64,000 bases of DNA from contig NZ_AUML01000022.1 of the NCBI RefSeq assembly GCF_000430665.1, forward strand, positions 29,799 to 93,798, given 5' to 3'. A program made the translations under genes and the position numbers. Below, piece by piece: positions 23,816 to 32,811 of the stretch. A model generated the notes under the pieces. The model had not been told where the DNA came from. It was given only the letters and a program-made list of their open reading frames with translations, and made no database searches. Each line of letters starts with the position of its first letter. The first letter of the stretch is position 1. The stretch comes from Aquimarina muelleri DSM 19832 (lineage in GTDB: Bacteria; Bacteroidota; Bacteroidia; Flavobacteriales; Flavobacteriaceae).

Positions 23816-26206
23816 TTATGTTATTTTTTTACCAGCCCAATTAGTGAGTATAGTAACGTATGCGGCAATAGTAATAGAGCTTAAGGGCATTAATATAGCG
23901 GCTATAACAGGAGAGAGTTGCCCAGTAACTGCAAAATATAATCCTATACAGTTATATAAAAAGGACACTACAAAACTTGATTTAATAATGGCTATTGCTT
24001 GCTTGGATACTTGTAGGTACTTAGGGATCATATTAAATTTTGTAGCATCCAAAATGGCATCACAAGCAGGAGAAAACACATTTACATTTTCTGAAATTGC
24101 GATACCAACGTTGCTTTGTGCCAATGCTCCTGCATCATTTAATCCATCTCCAATCATCACTACTTTTTGATTGTTTTTTTGTAATGAAGAGATGTAGTTT
24201 AGCTTGTCATCTGGTTTTTGATTAAAAAGTAAAGATGTATTTTGTGGTAGTATTTGTTTTAAGTGTTTTTTTTCTCCTTCGTTATCTCCTGATAAAATGG
24301 CAAGTTTATGATCTTTGGATAATTGCTTAAATATTTTTTGAACACCTTTTCTATATTGATTATGAAAAACGTAGCGCCCTTTGTATTCTTGATTTGTACT
24401 AATATAAACAGATGTATCTATGGTTTCATAATCTTTGTCGTTTCCTGCAAAACTTGCAGACCCTATTTTTATAGAAGTTTCTTGTAGTTTTCCTTCAATT
24501 CCTTTACCTACATATTCTTGATATTCATCTAATGTTAAAATATCATGCTCATCTAGTATGTTATACAGAGTTCTACTAAGAGGGTGATTGGATGCACGTA
24601 ACGTATTTTTAAGAAGAGATTCCTCCTCTGGTGTTAATTTCATTCCTTCGTAGCTCACATCATTGGTAATAGTAGTGGTAATAGTCCCCGTTTTATCAAA
24701 AATCATAGTATCTGCCATAGCAAATTGTTCTATAACATCTGCATTTTTAAGATAGAATTTAGTTTTCCCAAATATGCGAAGAATGTTACCCAGAGCAAAA
24801 GGTCTTGCTAGAGCAAGTGCACAAGGACAGGCAATAATAAGTACCGCGGTAAATACTTGAGCGGCTTTTGAAGAATCTGTGAATAACCAAAATGTGGTTG
24901 CAAGTATTGCTATACATAGAATGGTGATAGTGAAATATTTACTAACATTATCTGTTAGATTGGTAAAAGAAGCAGATTTATCTTGATTAAACACATCGTT
25001 ACTCCATAATTGCGTAAGATAACTTTGTTCCACAGATTTTAATACTTCAATTTCGATAGCTCCATACAGTTGTTTGCCTCCTGCAAAAAGAGTATCTCCA
25101 GATTGTTTGGTTACCGATTCACTCTCGCCAGTTACAAAACTATAATCGATTTGTGCATTACCATCGATAAGGATAGCATCTACAGGAATCAATTCATTGT
25201 TTCGTATTAATAACCGATCTCCTTTTTTGATGTCATATACTTGTATGTTTTCTTCTTTTCTTTTGTTTTTTTGTTTTGCAGTAGAAATTCTGGTAACTGC
25301 AATAGGAAAATAAGATTTATAATCCCTTTCAAAAGATAAAAACGAATAGGTTTTTTGTTGAAAAAATTTTCCTAATAGAAGAAAGAATACTAATCCGGTA
25401 AGGCTGTCAAAAAAACCGGTTCCCCAATCGAAAATGATTTCGGCAGTACTTCTTACAAAAAGCACCAAAATCCCTAGTGCAATAGGAACATCAATATTTA
25501 ATATTTTGGATCGTAATCCTTTAAAGGCAGAAATAAAATAGTCTAAAGAAGCATAAAATACCACTGGCAATGAAAAAGCAAACATTAACCATCTAAAAAG
25601 AGGTTTGTATTGCTCTAGCCAGTACTCGGATACTTCAAAATATTCTGGAAAGGATAAGAACATTACATTACCAAATGCAAATCCTGAAATACCGAGTTTA
25701 TAAATCAAACTTCGGTTAATTTGTTTTTTACCAGCTGTATAATCATCCAGACTAATATATGGTTCGTAACCTATAGAATTTAGTAAGATCACTAACTCTT
25801 TAAGGGATATAAGATTACTATTAAAAGTAATACGTATATTTTTTTTAGGAAAATTAACTTGCGAAGCAGTAATTGCTGGTTGTAACTTATGTAGGTTTTC
25901 TAAAATCCAAATACAAGAACTACAATGTATATGCGGGATATATAATGTGATGATTTGTGTATTACCATCATCAAACTCTATTAATTTTTTAGTAATATCA
26001 GGAGTATCGAGATACTCGTATTTTCCTTTAATCTCTTCAGGAATAGCCCCAGGAGAGGATTGCAGATCATAATAACAGGATAAATCATTAGACGAAAAAA
26101 TATCATATACAGTTTTGCATCCATTACAGCAGAATATTTTTTGATCAAACTGGATTACTGTTTTATTACAATCATTCCCACAGTGATAACAAGTAGACTC
26201 TGACAT
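23816..26206 (-). CDS. ccoI: Copper-exporting P-type ATPase CcoI for cbb3 assembly
   Basis: A 796-residue P1B-type ATPase. The N-terminus has a Cys-rich metal-binding region (Cys6, Cys9, Cys13, Cys26, Cys27, Cys30), then a heavy-metal-associated domain with HCSSC (Cys95, Cys98). Eight membrane helices follow, with CPCALA in the transport site, the TGES actuator motif, the DKTGTIT phosphorylation site, and GDGLNDAGAL in the hinge. The Cys-rich N-terminus and the CPC motif are those of CcoI/FixI, which delivers copper for cbb3 oxidase. It lies apart from the cco operon but has its own FNR-like promoter 16 bp upstream. Confidence 0.92.
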   Translation of the reverse strand: MSESTCYHCGNDCNKTVIQFDQKIFCCNGCKTVYDIFSSNDLSCYYDLQSSPGAIPEEIKGKYEYLDTPDITKKLIEFDDGNTQIITLYIPHIHCSSCIWILENLHKLQPAITASQVNFPKKNIRITFNSNLISLKELVILLNSIGYEPYISLDDYTAGKKQINRSLIYKLGISGFAFGNVMFLSFPEYFEVSEYWLEQYKPLFRWLMFAFSLPVVFYASLDYFISAFKGLRSKILNIDVPIALGILVLFVRSTAEIIFDWGTGFFDSLTGLVFFLLLGKFFQQKTYSFLSFERDYKSYFPIAVTRISTAKQKNKRKEENIQVYDIKKGDRLLIRNNELIPVDAILIDGNAQIDYSFVTGESESVTKQSGDTLFAGGKQLYGAIEIEVLKSVEQSYLTQLWSNDVFNQDKSASFTNLTDNVSKYFTITILCIAILATTFWLFTDSSKAAQVFTAVLIIACPCALALARPFALGNILRIFGKTKFYLKNADVIEQFAMADTMIFDKTGTITTTITNDVSYEGMKLTPEEESLLKNTLRASNHPLSRTLYNILDEHDILTLDEYQEYVGKGIEGKLQETSIKIGSASFAGNDKDYETIDTSVYISTNQEYKGRYVFHNQYRKGVQKIFKQLSKDHKLAILSGDNEGEKKHLKQILPQNTSLLFNQKPDDKLNYISSLQKNNQKVVMIGDGLNDAGALAQSNVGIAISENVNVFSPACDAILDATKFNMIPKYLQVSKQAIAIIKSSFVVSFLYNCIGLYFAVTGQLSPVIAAILMPLSSITIAAYVTILTNWAGKKIT

Positions 26207-26221
26207 ACAATTTATTTGCTA

Positions 26222-26264
26222 CAAATTTTAAAAAGCAGGACTGGATATTCTATGATAAATATCA
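26222..26264 (-). promoter_or_regulatory. FNR-like site between ccoI and a stress-protein gene
   Basis: TGATAAATATCA at 26253-26264. Toward ccoI the minus-strand box AAAATTTG (one mismatch) starts at 26229, at 29.5 bp. Toward the plus-strand gene at 26343 a weaker TAGTTTTT lies at 26289-26296, at 30.5 bp. The site may drive both. Confidence 0.6.
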
Positions 26265-26342
26265 TACTTCGGCAACTGATATAAGTCATAGTTTTTGCTT
26301 TTATGGTTCTTTATTTTTGAGTAGTATCCAAAAAAGAGAATA

Positions 26343-27191
26343 ATGAGAAAAATAGTGATTCCTACAGATTTTTCAGAGAATGCAATGAATGCCTTACGAT
26401 ATGCCGCAGAGCTATTTAAATATGAACATGCAGATTTATTTATTGTACATGCGTATGCCGATGAGGTATATGATCATAATACTTTGGTTTCTAGGAGTAT
26501 TTTTGAAGAGCTAAAAGAAACAACTCATAAAAACTCGGACCTTGCTCTAGAGAAAATACGTTCTACTATACAAAAGATATCCCCAAATCCTAGACATACC
26601 TATACCATAGTATCCAGATTCGGAAGCTTGATTGACGAGGTTAATGATTTGGTAGATAAAGAAAATATAGATATTCTGGTAATGGGAACAAGAGGAAGTA
26701 CGGATAATAGAAAACTTACTTTTGGCAGCAATACATTACAGGTTTTAAAGTATGTAAAATGCCCTTTGCTAGCTATCCCAAGTGATTGCACTTATAATCG
26801 CCCCGAAAGAGTTTTGTTTCCTACCAACTATTTATTACCTTTTAAACGAAGAGAATTAAAATTGCTGAGCACATTAACTAAAAGCTTTAGATCTGTTATT
26901 CATTTTCTTTATGTTTCTAGTAGCAAAAACCTATCTATTAGACAAGAAGATAATAAAGACTTCTTAAAAAAATCATTACCTGATGTAGAGTTAAATTTTC
27001 ATATAGAAGATGCTGAAGATCTTACCACTGCAATTAATGAGTTTATTGAAAAAAAATCGATAGGTTTTTTAGTCATGGTAAACTCCAGACATTCTTATTT
27101 AGAAAGTATTTTATACCAATCTACTATAGATAAAATAGGACTTCATATTAAGATTCCTTTTTTGGCTATGCAGAACTTACAACGATCTTAA
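26343..27191 (+). CDS. Universal stress protein, two-domain, copy 1
   Basis: A 282-residue cytoplasmic protein of two tandem UspA-like domains. The first (residues 1-145) begins with the typical KIVIPTDFSENA and ends with an intact ATP-binding motif G-2x-G-9x-G-S (GTRGSTDNRKLTFGS). The second (about 150-282) lacks a clear motif and is probably structural. Two-domain Usp proteins are often induced in anoxia or stress. This is the first of four in a row on the plus strand, and shares an upstream FNR-like site with ccoI on the other strand. Confidence 0.85.
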   Translation: MRKIVIPTDFSENAMNALRYAAELFKYEHADLFIVHAYADEVYDHNTLVSRSIFEELKETTHKNSDLALEKIRSTIQKISPNPRHTYTIVSRFGSLIDEVNDLVDKENIDILVMGTRGSTDNRKLTFGSNTLQVLKYVKCPLLAIPSDCTYNRPERVLFPTNYLLPFKRRELKLLSTLTKSFRSVIHFLYVSSSKNLSIRQEDNKDFLKKSLPDVELNFHIEDAEDLTTAINEFIEKKSIGFLVMVNSRHSYLESILYQSTIDKIGLHIKIPFLAMQNLQRS

Positions 27192-27233
27192 AAAAAAAAA
27201 AAGAGTTTTCGAATACTTAAAAATTAAAGTACA

Positions 27234-28091
27234 ATGAAACATATATTATTGCCTACCGATTTTTCTGATAATGCATTTAATGCAATACAATATGCAATGC
27301 ATTTTTTTAAAGAAGATATAGTTACTTTTTATTTGCTGAATACATTTACACCCGTCTCGTATCATACAGGATATCTTATCGAAAATCCAACGCCTTATGG
27401 TATGGAGGATATAGCCATGATAAATTCGAATCGGGATATAGAACGAACAGAAGAAAAAGTAAAAGAAAAATTTAAAAACCCCAAACATAGTTTTGTACGA
27501 TTATCTGCATTTAACACCTTGATTGGAGAGATAAAAGAAGTAGTAGAAAAATATGATATAGATCTTATAATTATGGGAACTAAAGGGGCTACTGGAGCTA
27601 AAGAAGTTTTTATAGGAACGCACACTATGTATACTATTAAAAAGGTAAACTGCCCAGTTATTGCAGTTCCTGCTAATTTTGAATTTGAAAAACCCAAAGA
27701 TGTTTTATTTCCTACAGATTATAATCTTAATCCGAAAAACAAGTACTTACCTTTAGTAAAGACGATATGTGACAAACATATAAGCAAACTACATATTTTA
27801 AATGCATATTACGGAGTAGCTCTAGATGCCAACCAACAAAGAACAAAGAGTAATTTAGATATGTATTTTAAAGATAATGCTCATGTTTTTCATATAGCAG
27901 AAGGAATGGATGTATTAGAGGCAGTAGAAGATTTTCAAAAACAACATAAGATTAATTTATTGGTTATGATACATAACAAACATTCTTTTTTTGAAAACCT
28001 ATTATTTACACCAGTGATTAATAAGGTAGCTTATCATACCAATATTCCGTTTTTAGTGATTCCAGAAGATACTACTACAGTACACGAATAG
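27234..28091 (+). CDS. Universal stress protein, two-domain, copy 2
   Basis: A 285-residue tandem Usp protein starting KHILLPTDFSDNA. Domain 1 has the nucleotide motif GTKGATGAKEVFIGT. The second domain keeps the fold pattern (DVLFPTDYN at its start) but no such motif. It lies 42 bp after copy 1 with no FNR-like site between them, so the two are likely one transcript. Sequence similarity to the other copies is moderate, meaning old duplication. Confidence 0.85.
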   Translation: MKHILLPTDFSDNAFNAIQYAMHFFKEDIVTFYLLNTFTPVSYHTGYLIENPTPYGMEDIAMINSNRDIERTEEKVKEKFKNPKHSFVRLSAFNTLIGEIKEVVEKYDIDLIIMGTKGATGAKEVFIGTHTMYTIKKVNCPVIAVPANFEFEKPKDVLFPTDYNLNPKNKYLPLVKTICDKHISKLHILNAYYGVALDANQQRTKSNLDMYFKDNAHVFHIAEGMDVLEAVEDFQKQHKINLLVMIHNKHSFFENLLFTPVINKVAYHTNIPFLVIPEDTTTVHE

Positions 28092-28096
28092 AAACA

Positions 28097-28139
28097 TGAG
28101 GATTATCATAGTATCCTTGATATTTTGGGGATAGTTTTA
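28097..28139 (+). promoter_or_regulatory. FNR-like site and -7 box for stress-protein copy 3
   Basis: TGAGGATTATCA at 28097-28108 (one mismatch in the left half) and TAGTTTTA at 28132-28139, at 29.5 bp spacing. The box lies downstream of an apparent start at 28125, which supports the ATG at 28167 as the real start. Confidence 0.5.
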
Positions 28140-28166
28140 TGGCTTAATGTATTAAAACCAAAAACA

Positions 28167-29015
28167 ATGAAAAGAATACTTGTTCCTACAGATTTTTCTA
28201 CAAATGCCTATTGTGCACTTTTTTATGCAACACAATTGTTTCAAAATCAACCCTGTAAATTCTATATTTTGAATACTTTTAAGGTAGAAACCTCTGTTCT
28301 AACCAGTAGGCTTAATACTAGTAAAGGAGATAAAATATATCGCGAATTAAGTGCCGATTCTCAAGAAAAACTTACCAAAACAATGCACTCTATAACCAGA
28401 GACGCTAAAGACTCGCAACATTCTTTTGAAATCATATCAATTTCTAAAGAACTTATAGAAACTATTGATAAAACCATTAATAGTTTACAAATAGATCTTG
28501 TAGTAATGGGGACTAAAGGTGCTAGCGGAGTTAAAGAAATTTTTATGGGAAGCAATACCGTAAAGGTTATTCAAAAAATAAAAAACTGTTCCATTTTGGC
28601 AGTACCAGATCAGATGGGTTTTAAAACACTTAACGAAATTGCTTTTGCAACAGATTTTAAATGTTTTTATACTACAGAATCCTTAAAACCTCTTTTGGAT
28701 ATAGTTACTGCATTTGCTTGTAATATAAGGATAATCCATATTCATGAAGAAGAAAAATTAAATGAAATACAAGAACATAACCTTAACAATCTTAAAGAAA
28801 AATTGACCGACTTTAATTATTGTTTGCATTGGATTTCTGGATTTACTAAAAAAGAAAAACACATACAGGAATTTATAGAGCAAATGGATATAGATATGTT
28901 ATGTATGTCACAGTATAAACATGGTTTTATTGAGAGTATTACACACGAACCAGTAATCAAGAAAATAGGTTTTAGAGCTACTGTTCCATTTTTGGTTATT
29001 CCTGAGGTGAGCTGA
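28167..29015 (+). CDS. Universal stress protein, two-domain, copy 3
   Basis: A 282-residue tandem Usp protein beginning MKRILVPTDFSTNA. I take the ATG at 28167 rather than an in-frame start at 28125, because only the former gives the family N-terminus and because the predicted promoter box covers 28132-28139. Domain 1 carries GTKGASGVKEIFMGS. Its stop codon TGA is the first three bases of the FNR-like site of the next gene. The role is presumed to be survival or metabolic adjustment in low oxygen, from its promoter. Confidence 0.83.
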   Translation: MKRILVPTDFSTNAYCALFYATQLFQNQPCKFYILNTFKVETSVLTSRLNTSKGDKIYRELSADSQEKLTKTMHSITRDAKDSQHSFEIISISKELIETIDKTINSLQIDLVVMGTKGASGVKEIFMGSNTVKVIQKIKNCSILAVPDQMGFKTLNEIAFATDFKCFYTTESLKPLLDIVTAFACNIRIIHIHEEEKLNEIQEHNLNNLKEKLTDFNYCLHWISGFTKKEKHIQEFIEQMDIDMLCMSQYKHGFIESITHEPVIKKIGFRATVPFLVIPEVS

Positions 29016-29055
29016 TAATTATCATAGTTTTAGGAGGGTTGTTCCTATATATTTA
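29013..29055 (+). promoter_or_regulatory. FNR-like site and -7 box for stress-protein copy 4, overlapping a stop codon
   Basis: TGATAATTATCA at 29013-29024, whose first three bases are the stop codon of copy 3, and TATATTTA at 29048-29055; spacing 29.5 bp. The predicted start is about 30 bases before the ATG at 29090. Confidence 0.62.
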
Positions 29056-29089
29056 TACTATTAATTGTAAAATTGTAAAGACTTAAGTG

Positions 29090-29941
29090 ATGAAAAAAAA
29101 GATTTTATTACCCACAGATTTTTCTAGAAACGCGTGGAATGCTATAACATATGCAATAGAATTATACAAAAATGAAACCTGTGATTTTTATGTACTTAAT
29201 GTATTTAATGCAAGAGGCTACGCTATAGAAAGTATGATGGTTCCAGAGCCAGGAGAAAAGCTATATGAGGAAGCGAAAGAAAAATCAGAGATGGGGTTAG
29301 GTAAAATAATGGAAAGACTAACTTTTAGAGATGATAACCCAAATCATAAGTTTTTTATGGTATCTGAGTTTAATGGAATGCTAGAAGCAATAAAAGACAT
29401 TGTTGAGAAACAAGACATCGAGATGATCATTATGGGAACTAAGGGGACTACCAATACCAATGATTTAATTTATGGTAGTAATACTGTCTTAATTATGGAA
29501 AAAGTAAGAAACTGTCCCGTAATGGCAATTCCAGAAGATGCAACTTATAACGAGCCTAAAGAAATCGTGTTTCCTACCGATTACAGAACTTATTTTAAAC
29601 GTAGGGAACTTCAATATTTGATAGAAATAGCAAGAATGACTAATGCTGCTATACGAGTTCTTTATGTTGCCAAAGATGACACTTTAGATGAGGAACAAGA
29701 AAACAATAAAAAACTATTAAAAGAATCTCTGGGGGACTTACAATATACTTTTCATACACTTCATAATGTAGATGTAAAAGGAGGAGTAAGTAGTTTTGTA
29801 GAAAGTAGAGAAAGTGACATGGTTACTTTTGTAAATAGAAAACATAGTTTTTTAGAAAGTATATTTTCAAAACCAATGGCAAAAAGTCTGGGGCAACGAT
29901 CCAAAGTGCCCGTATTAGCATTACATGATTTAACGAACTAA
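29090..29941 (+). CDS. Universal stress protein, two-domain, copy 4
   Basis: A 283-residue tandem Usp protein. The ATG at 29090 follows a GTG at 29087; the ATG gives MKKKILLPTDFSRNA. The ATP-binding motif in domain 1 is GTKGTTNTNDLIYGS. The second domain begins EIVFPTDYRTYF. With its own FNR-like site it can be switched on separately from copy 3. The 183-bp gap that follows holds no clear terminator. Confidence 0.85.
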   Translation: MKKKILLPTDFSRNAWNAITYAIELYKNETCDFYVLNVFNARGYAIESMMVPEPGEKLYEEAKEKSEMGLGKIMERLTFRDDNPNHKFFMVSEFNGMLEAIKDIVEKQDIEMIIMGTKGTTNTNDLIYGSNTVLIMEKVRNCPVMAIPEDATYNEPKEIVFPTDYRTYFKRRELQYLIEIARMTNAAIRVLYVAKDDTLDEEQENNKKLLKESLGDLQYTFHTLHNVDVKGGVSSFVESRESDMVTFVNRKHSFLESIFSKPMAKSLGQRSKVPVLALHDLTN

Positions 29942-30124
29942 GAGAACAGATATGCAGTAAGTAGTTCTATGCGCTGTTAGGATTGCTTATTGGATATGCT
30001 GTATAAAATAGTTTTAAGGCTGTTTTCTGTTTTTCAGAAATTCCCCTTGTAAAAATTCATAATATATTTTCAGAAACATACCTATAGGAGCTTATTCTTA
30101 GGTTATGAACTATAAACAGACTTC

Positions 30125-30961
30125 ATGCAAAATCAGGATTTTGAGATTATAAAATCTACAGGAGAAAAAGTTAAATTTTCTCTTCAAAAACTTCGTGGAT
30201 CTTTACAACGTAGCGGAGCAGATACTAAAGATATAGAGTATATTTTGAATATCGTTAGAGACGAATTATATCAAGGTATTTCTACCAAAGAGATTTATAA
30301 TCGGGCGTTTGCTTTACTTAAAAAGAAAAAATCCGTATTTGCATCAAAATATAAACTCAAAAAAGCAATTTATGAGCTTGGACCAACAGGTTTTCCTTTT
30401 GAGCATTTTGTAGCAGCAGTATTAAAATACTCGGGTTATGAGGTTACAGTAGGGCAAGTTATAAAAGGGAATTGCGTCTCTCATGAAGTAGATGTAATAG
30501 CTCGCAAAAATGGAGATTATCTGGTTGTAGAATGTAAGTTTCATAGCGAAGAAGGGCGTAATTGCAATGTAAAAGTTCCTTTATATATTCATTCTCGATA
30601 TCAGGACATTAAAAAACAGCATCAAAACAATAAAGAAAAAGAACCTAATGAAGGATGGGTGGTAACCAATACCCGTTTTACTACAGATGCAATTCAATAC
30701 GGTACGTGCATAGGGTTGTATTTACTAAGTTGGGATTATCCCAAAAACAACGGTCTTAAAGACAGGATCGATAGATTAAGACTTTATCCAATAACAGTTT
30801 CTACACTTCTTACCAACCGAGAAAAACACTTTTTATTAAGTAGAGATGTTGTGCTTTGTAAGCAATTACTGGGAGACGTTTTTTATCTGGATCATTTGGG
30901 TGTTTCAGAACAAAGAAAACAAAAAATTTTAAATGAAATAAGCATGCTTTGCAATGTGTAA
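30125..30961 (+). CDS. ATP-cone domain fused to a Mrr-like PD-(D/E)xK nuclease
   Basis: A 278-residue soluble protein. Residues about 5-90 are an ATP-cone, the nucleotide-binding regulatory domain of ribonucleotide reductases and NrdR (IIKSTGEKVKFSLQKLRGSLQ at the start). Residues 90-215 look like a Mrr-type restriction endonuclease fold: helix FEHFVAAVLKYSGY, then HEVDVIA (Asp123), and VVECKFH (Glu136, Lys138) forming the PD-(D/E)xK site. The C-terminal 60 residues are helical. A nuclease under nucleotide control is implied. No methylase partner is nearby, so it is not a typical restriction system. It lies 12 bp before a beta-CASP RNase gene. Confidence 0.8.
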   Translation: MQNQDFEIIKSTGEKVKFSLQKLRGSLQRSGADTKDIEYILNIVRDELYQGISTKEIYNRAFALLKKKKSVFASKYKLKKAIYELGPTGFPFEHFVAAVLKYSGYEVTVGQVIKGNCVSHEVDVIARKNGDYLVVECKFHSEEGRNCNVKVPLYIHSRYQDIKKQHQNNKEKEPNEGWVVTNTRFTTDAIQYGTCIGLYLLSWDYPKNNGLKDRIDRLRLYPITVSTLLTNREKHFLLSRDVVLCKQLLGDVFYLDHLGVSEQRKQKILNEISMLCNV

Positions 30962-30972
30962 AATAGAAAGAT

Positions 30973-32343
30973 ATGCCAACAATTAAAATTCATTTTTTGG
31001 GCGCAGCAGGCACCGTAACAGGATCCAAGTTTTATATAGAAACTCCACAAAAAAACATACTAATCGATTGTGGAATGTTTCAGGGAGTTAAAGAGCTGCG
31101 AGAGTTAAACTGGAAAGATTTGCCTATCGATGCTAGCGCAATTGATAGCATACTCCTTACACATGGGCATTTAGATCACACTGGCTACCTACCAAGATTA
31201 GTTAAACAAGGGTTTGTTGGAGATATAATAGCGACTGCTCCAACATTGGCAATAACTGAAATCATCCTTAAAGATAGTGCGAAAATACATGAAGAAGAGG
31301 CTGAAAGAGCTAATAAAGAAGGGTACTCTAAACATCATCCAGCACTACCTTTTTATACCAAAAAGGATGTAGAAAAAACGCTTCAATATTTTAAAAGCCA
31401 AGATAAAGATAGCTGGGTTTCATTAACCAAAGATATTCAATTTAGATTTAGATATAATGGCCATATTATAGGAGCTACTTTTATTGAATTAAATGTATAC
31501 GGAAAAATTTTAGTATTCTCGGGAGATATAGGAAGAGTAAAAGATGTACTTCTATATCCACCTCAAAAACCAGATTGGGCAGATTTTCTTTTTATAGAAA
31601 GTACCTATGGTAACAAATTACATCCAGAAGAAGATGTAGAAGAAAAATTGATTACCCTAATCAAAGAAACCTTATATAATAAAGGAACATTAATTATCCC
31701 CTCGTTTGCGGTAGAAAGGTTACAGACGTTGATGTATATATTGTGGAAATTATATCAAAAAAATAAAATTCCTAATGTACCCGTTTATGTAGATAGTCCT
31801 ATGGGCAACAATGTGCTTTCTGTTTTTGAGAGTTTTTCGGATTGGCATAAAATACCACAAAAGGAATATTATGCCATCTGTGACCATATTAATATTGTAA
31901 CTTCTTATAAAGAAACTTGGGAGGTAATAGATAAACCACATCCCAAAATTGTTATTGCTGGCAGTGGTATGGTTACAGGAGGAAGAGTTCTTACGTATTT
32001 AAAACAATGTATAGATACTATAAACACATCTGTTTTACTGGTAGGTTATCAGGCAGAAGGAACAAGAGGCAGGCAATTGCAAGAGGGAGCCCATGAAATA
32101 AAATTATTCGGAAAATATTATCCTGTAAAAGCAAAAATACATCAAATAGAAAGCCTGTCTGCTCATGCAGATCAACAAGAACTATTAGATTGGATGGGTA
32201 CTATTAAAAATATTCCCGAAAAAGTATTCTTAATACATGGCGAGGCAACCGCAGCAGATGCATTGCGCGTAAAAATACAAGATACCTACTCCTGGGAAGT
32301 TAATATCCCCAAGCTACACGAAATTGTAGAGATCATAGTTTAG
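30973..32343 (+). CDS. Beta-CASP metallo-beta-lactamase RNase
   Basis: A 456-residue cytoplasmic nuclease of the CPSF73/YSH1-like family. The metal site motif HGHLDH is at residues 64-69; a second His is in GHIIGAT and an Asp in SGDIGR. A beta-CASP insert follows, with the PSFAVERLQ and AGSGMVTGGR motifs, then HADQQEL and LIHGE near the C-terminus. Members process or degrade RNA. It begins 12 bp after the ATP-cone nuclease gene and is probably co-transcribed with it. Role in the low-oxygen region is inferred only from position. Confidence 0.88.
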   Translation: MPTIKIHFLGAAGTVTGSKFYIETPQKNILIDCGMFQGVKELRELNWKDLPIDASAIDSILLTHGHLDHTGYLPRLVKQGFVGDIIATAPTLAITEIILKDSAKIHEEEAERANKEGYSKHHPALPFYTKKDVEKTLQYFKSQDKDSWVSLTKDIQFRFRYNGHIIGATFIELNVYGKILVFSGDIGRVKDVLLYPPQKPDWADFLFIESTYGNKLHPEEDVEEKLITLIKETLYNKGTLIIPSFAVERLQTLMYILWKLYQKNKIPNVPVYVDSPMGNNVLSVFESFSDWHKIPQKEYYAICDHINIVTSYKETWEVIDKPHPKIVIAGSGMVTGGRVLTYLKQCIDTINTSVLLVGYQAEGTRGRQLQEGAHEIKLFGKYYPVKAKIHQIESLSAHADQQELLDWMGTIKNIPEKVFLIHGEATAADALRVKIQDTYSWEVNIPKLHEIVEIIV

Positions 32344-32453
32344 TTGATCTCAGTTCGGGGTGTTTTTAATCTATTTTACCCATTATTGTATCTCTTTGAG
32401 TGATCTCTGTAGGAGTAACAAAAGTATTTGTAATTAAGTTTCTGATTTTCAAA

Positions 32454-32661
32454 TATTTAATATTATTATTTAGAATGAATATACCAAACTGGAAAACGCC
32501 CCGTGTTTTACGGGACGTTTTCCAGTGCTACTGGATGTGGTGCCGTAAAACACGGGGCGACTCCAGTTGAACTGGATATCCTGTCGTAAAATACAGCAAG
32601 TCATCCCGTTTAACTGGAGACTCATCACACTTTAGGAGGTGTTTTTATGTTGATTTTATAT
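32454..32661 (+). repeat. 208-bp structured repeat, copy B
   Basis: Inverted counterpart of copy A (7529-7736), aligned over the full 208 bp with about fifteen differences. It shows the same hairpins, such as TCCAGTTGAACTGGA at about 32561-32575 and the CCAGT-GCT-ACTGG palindrome near 32522-32534. The copies are 25 kb apart and enclose the cco, nap, ccoI and first usp genes. Recombination between them would invert that segment. Confidence 0.8.
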
Positions 32662-32811
32662 ACCCTCTTGCCTTTTTTCTATTATCATTTTCACTTTTTG
32701 GGGGTATTTTTTTGTTATCTAAATTTTTTGATAGAGAAAAAAGGCTAAAAAAAGGGTTTTATATAGATTTAGTGTAGAAGTTTCTATTTTATCGATATCA
32801 TACTAAATGCT
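32662..32811. other. Gap with an inverted repeat near the hemN end
   Basis: The 150 bp after repeat copy B contain CCTTTTTTCTAT (near 32671) and an approximate inverse ATAGAGAAAAAAGG (near 32731), able to form a long-loop stem. It may end the hemN transcript from the minus strand. The stretch 32344-32453 on the other side of the repeat shows no gene or clear signal. Confidence 0.35.

Noticed and set aside
28125..28166. Upstream start adding 14 residues to stress-protein copy 3
   Set aside because: The added residues do not fit the family and the predicted -7 box (28132-28139) lies within them.
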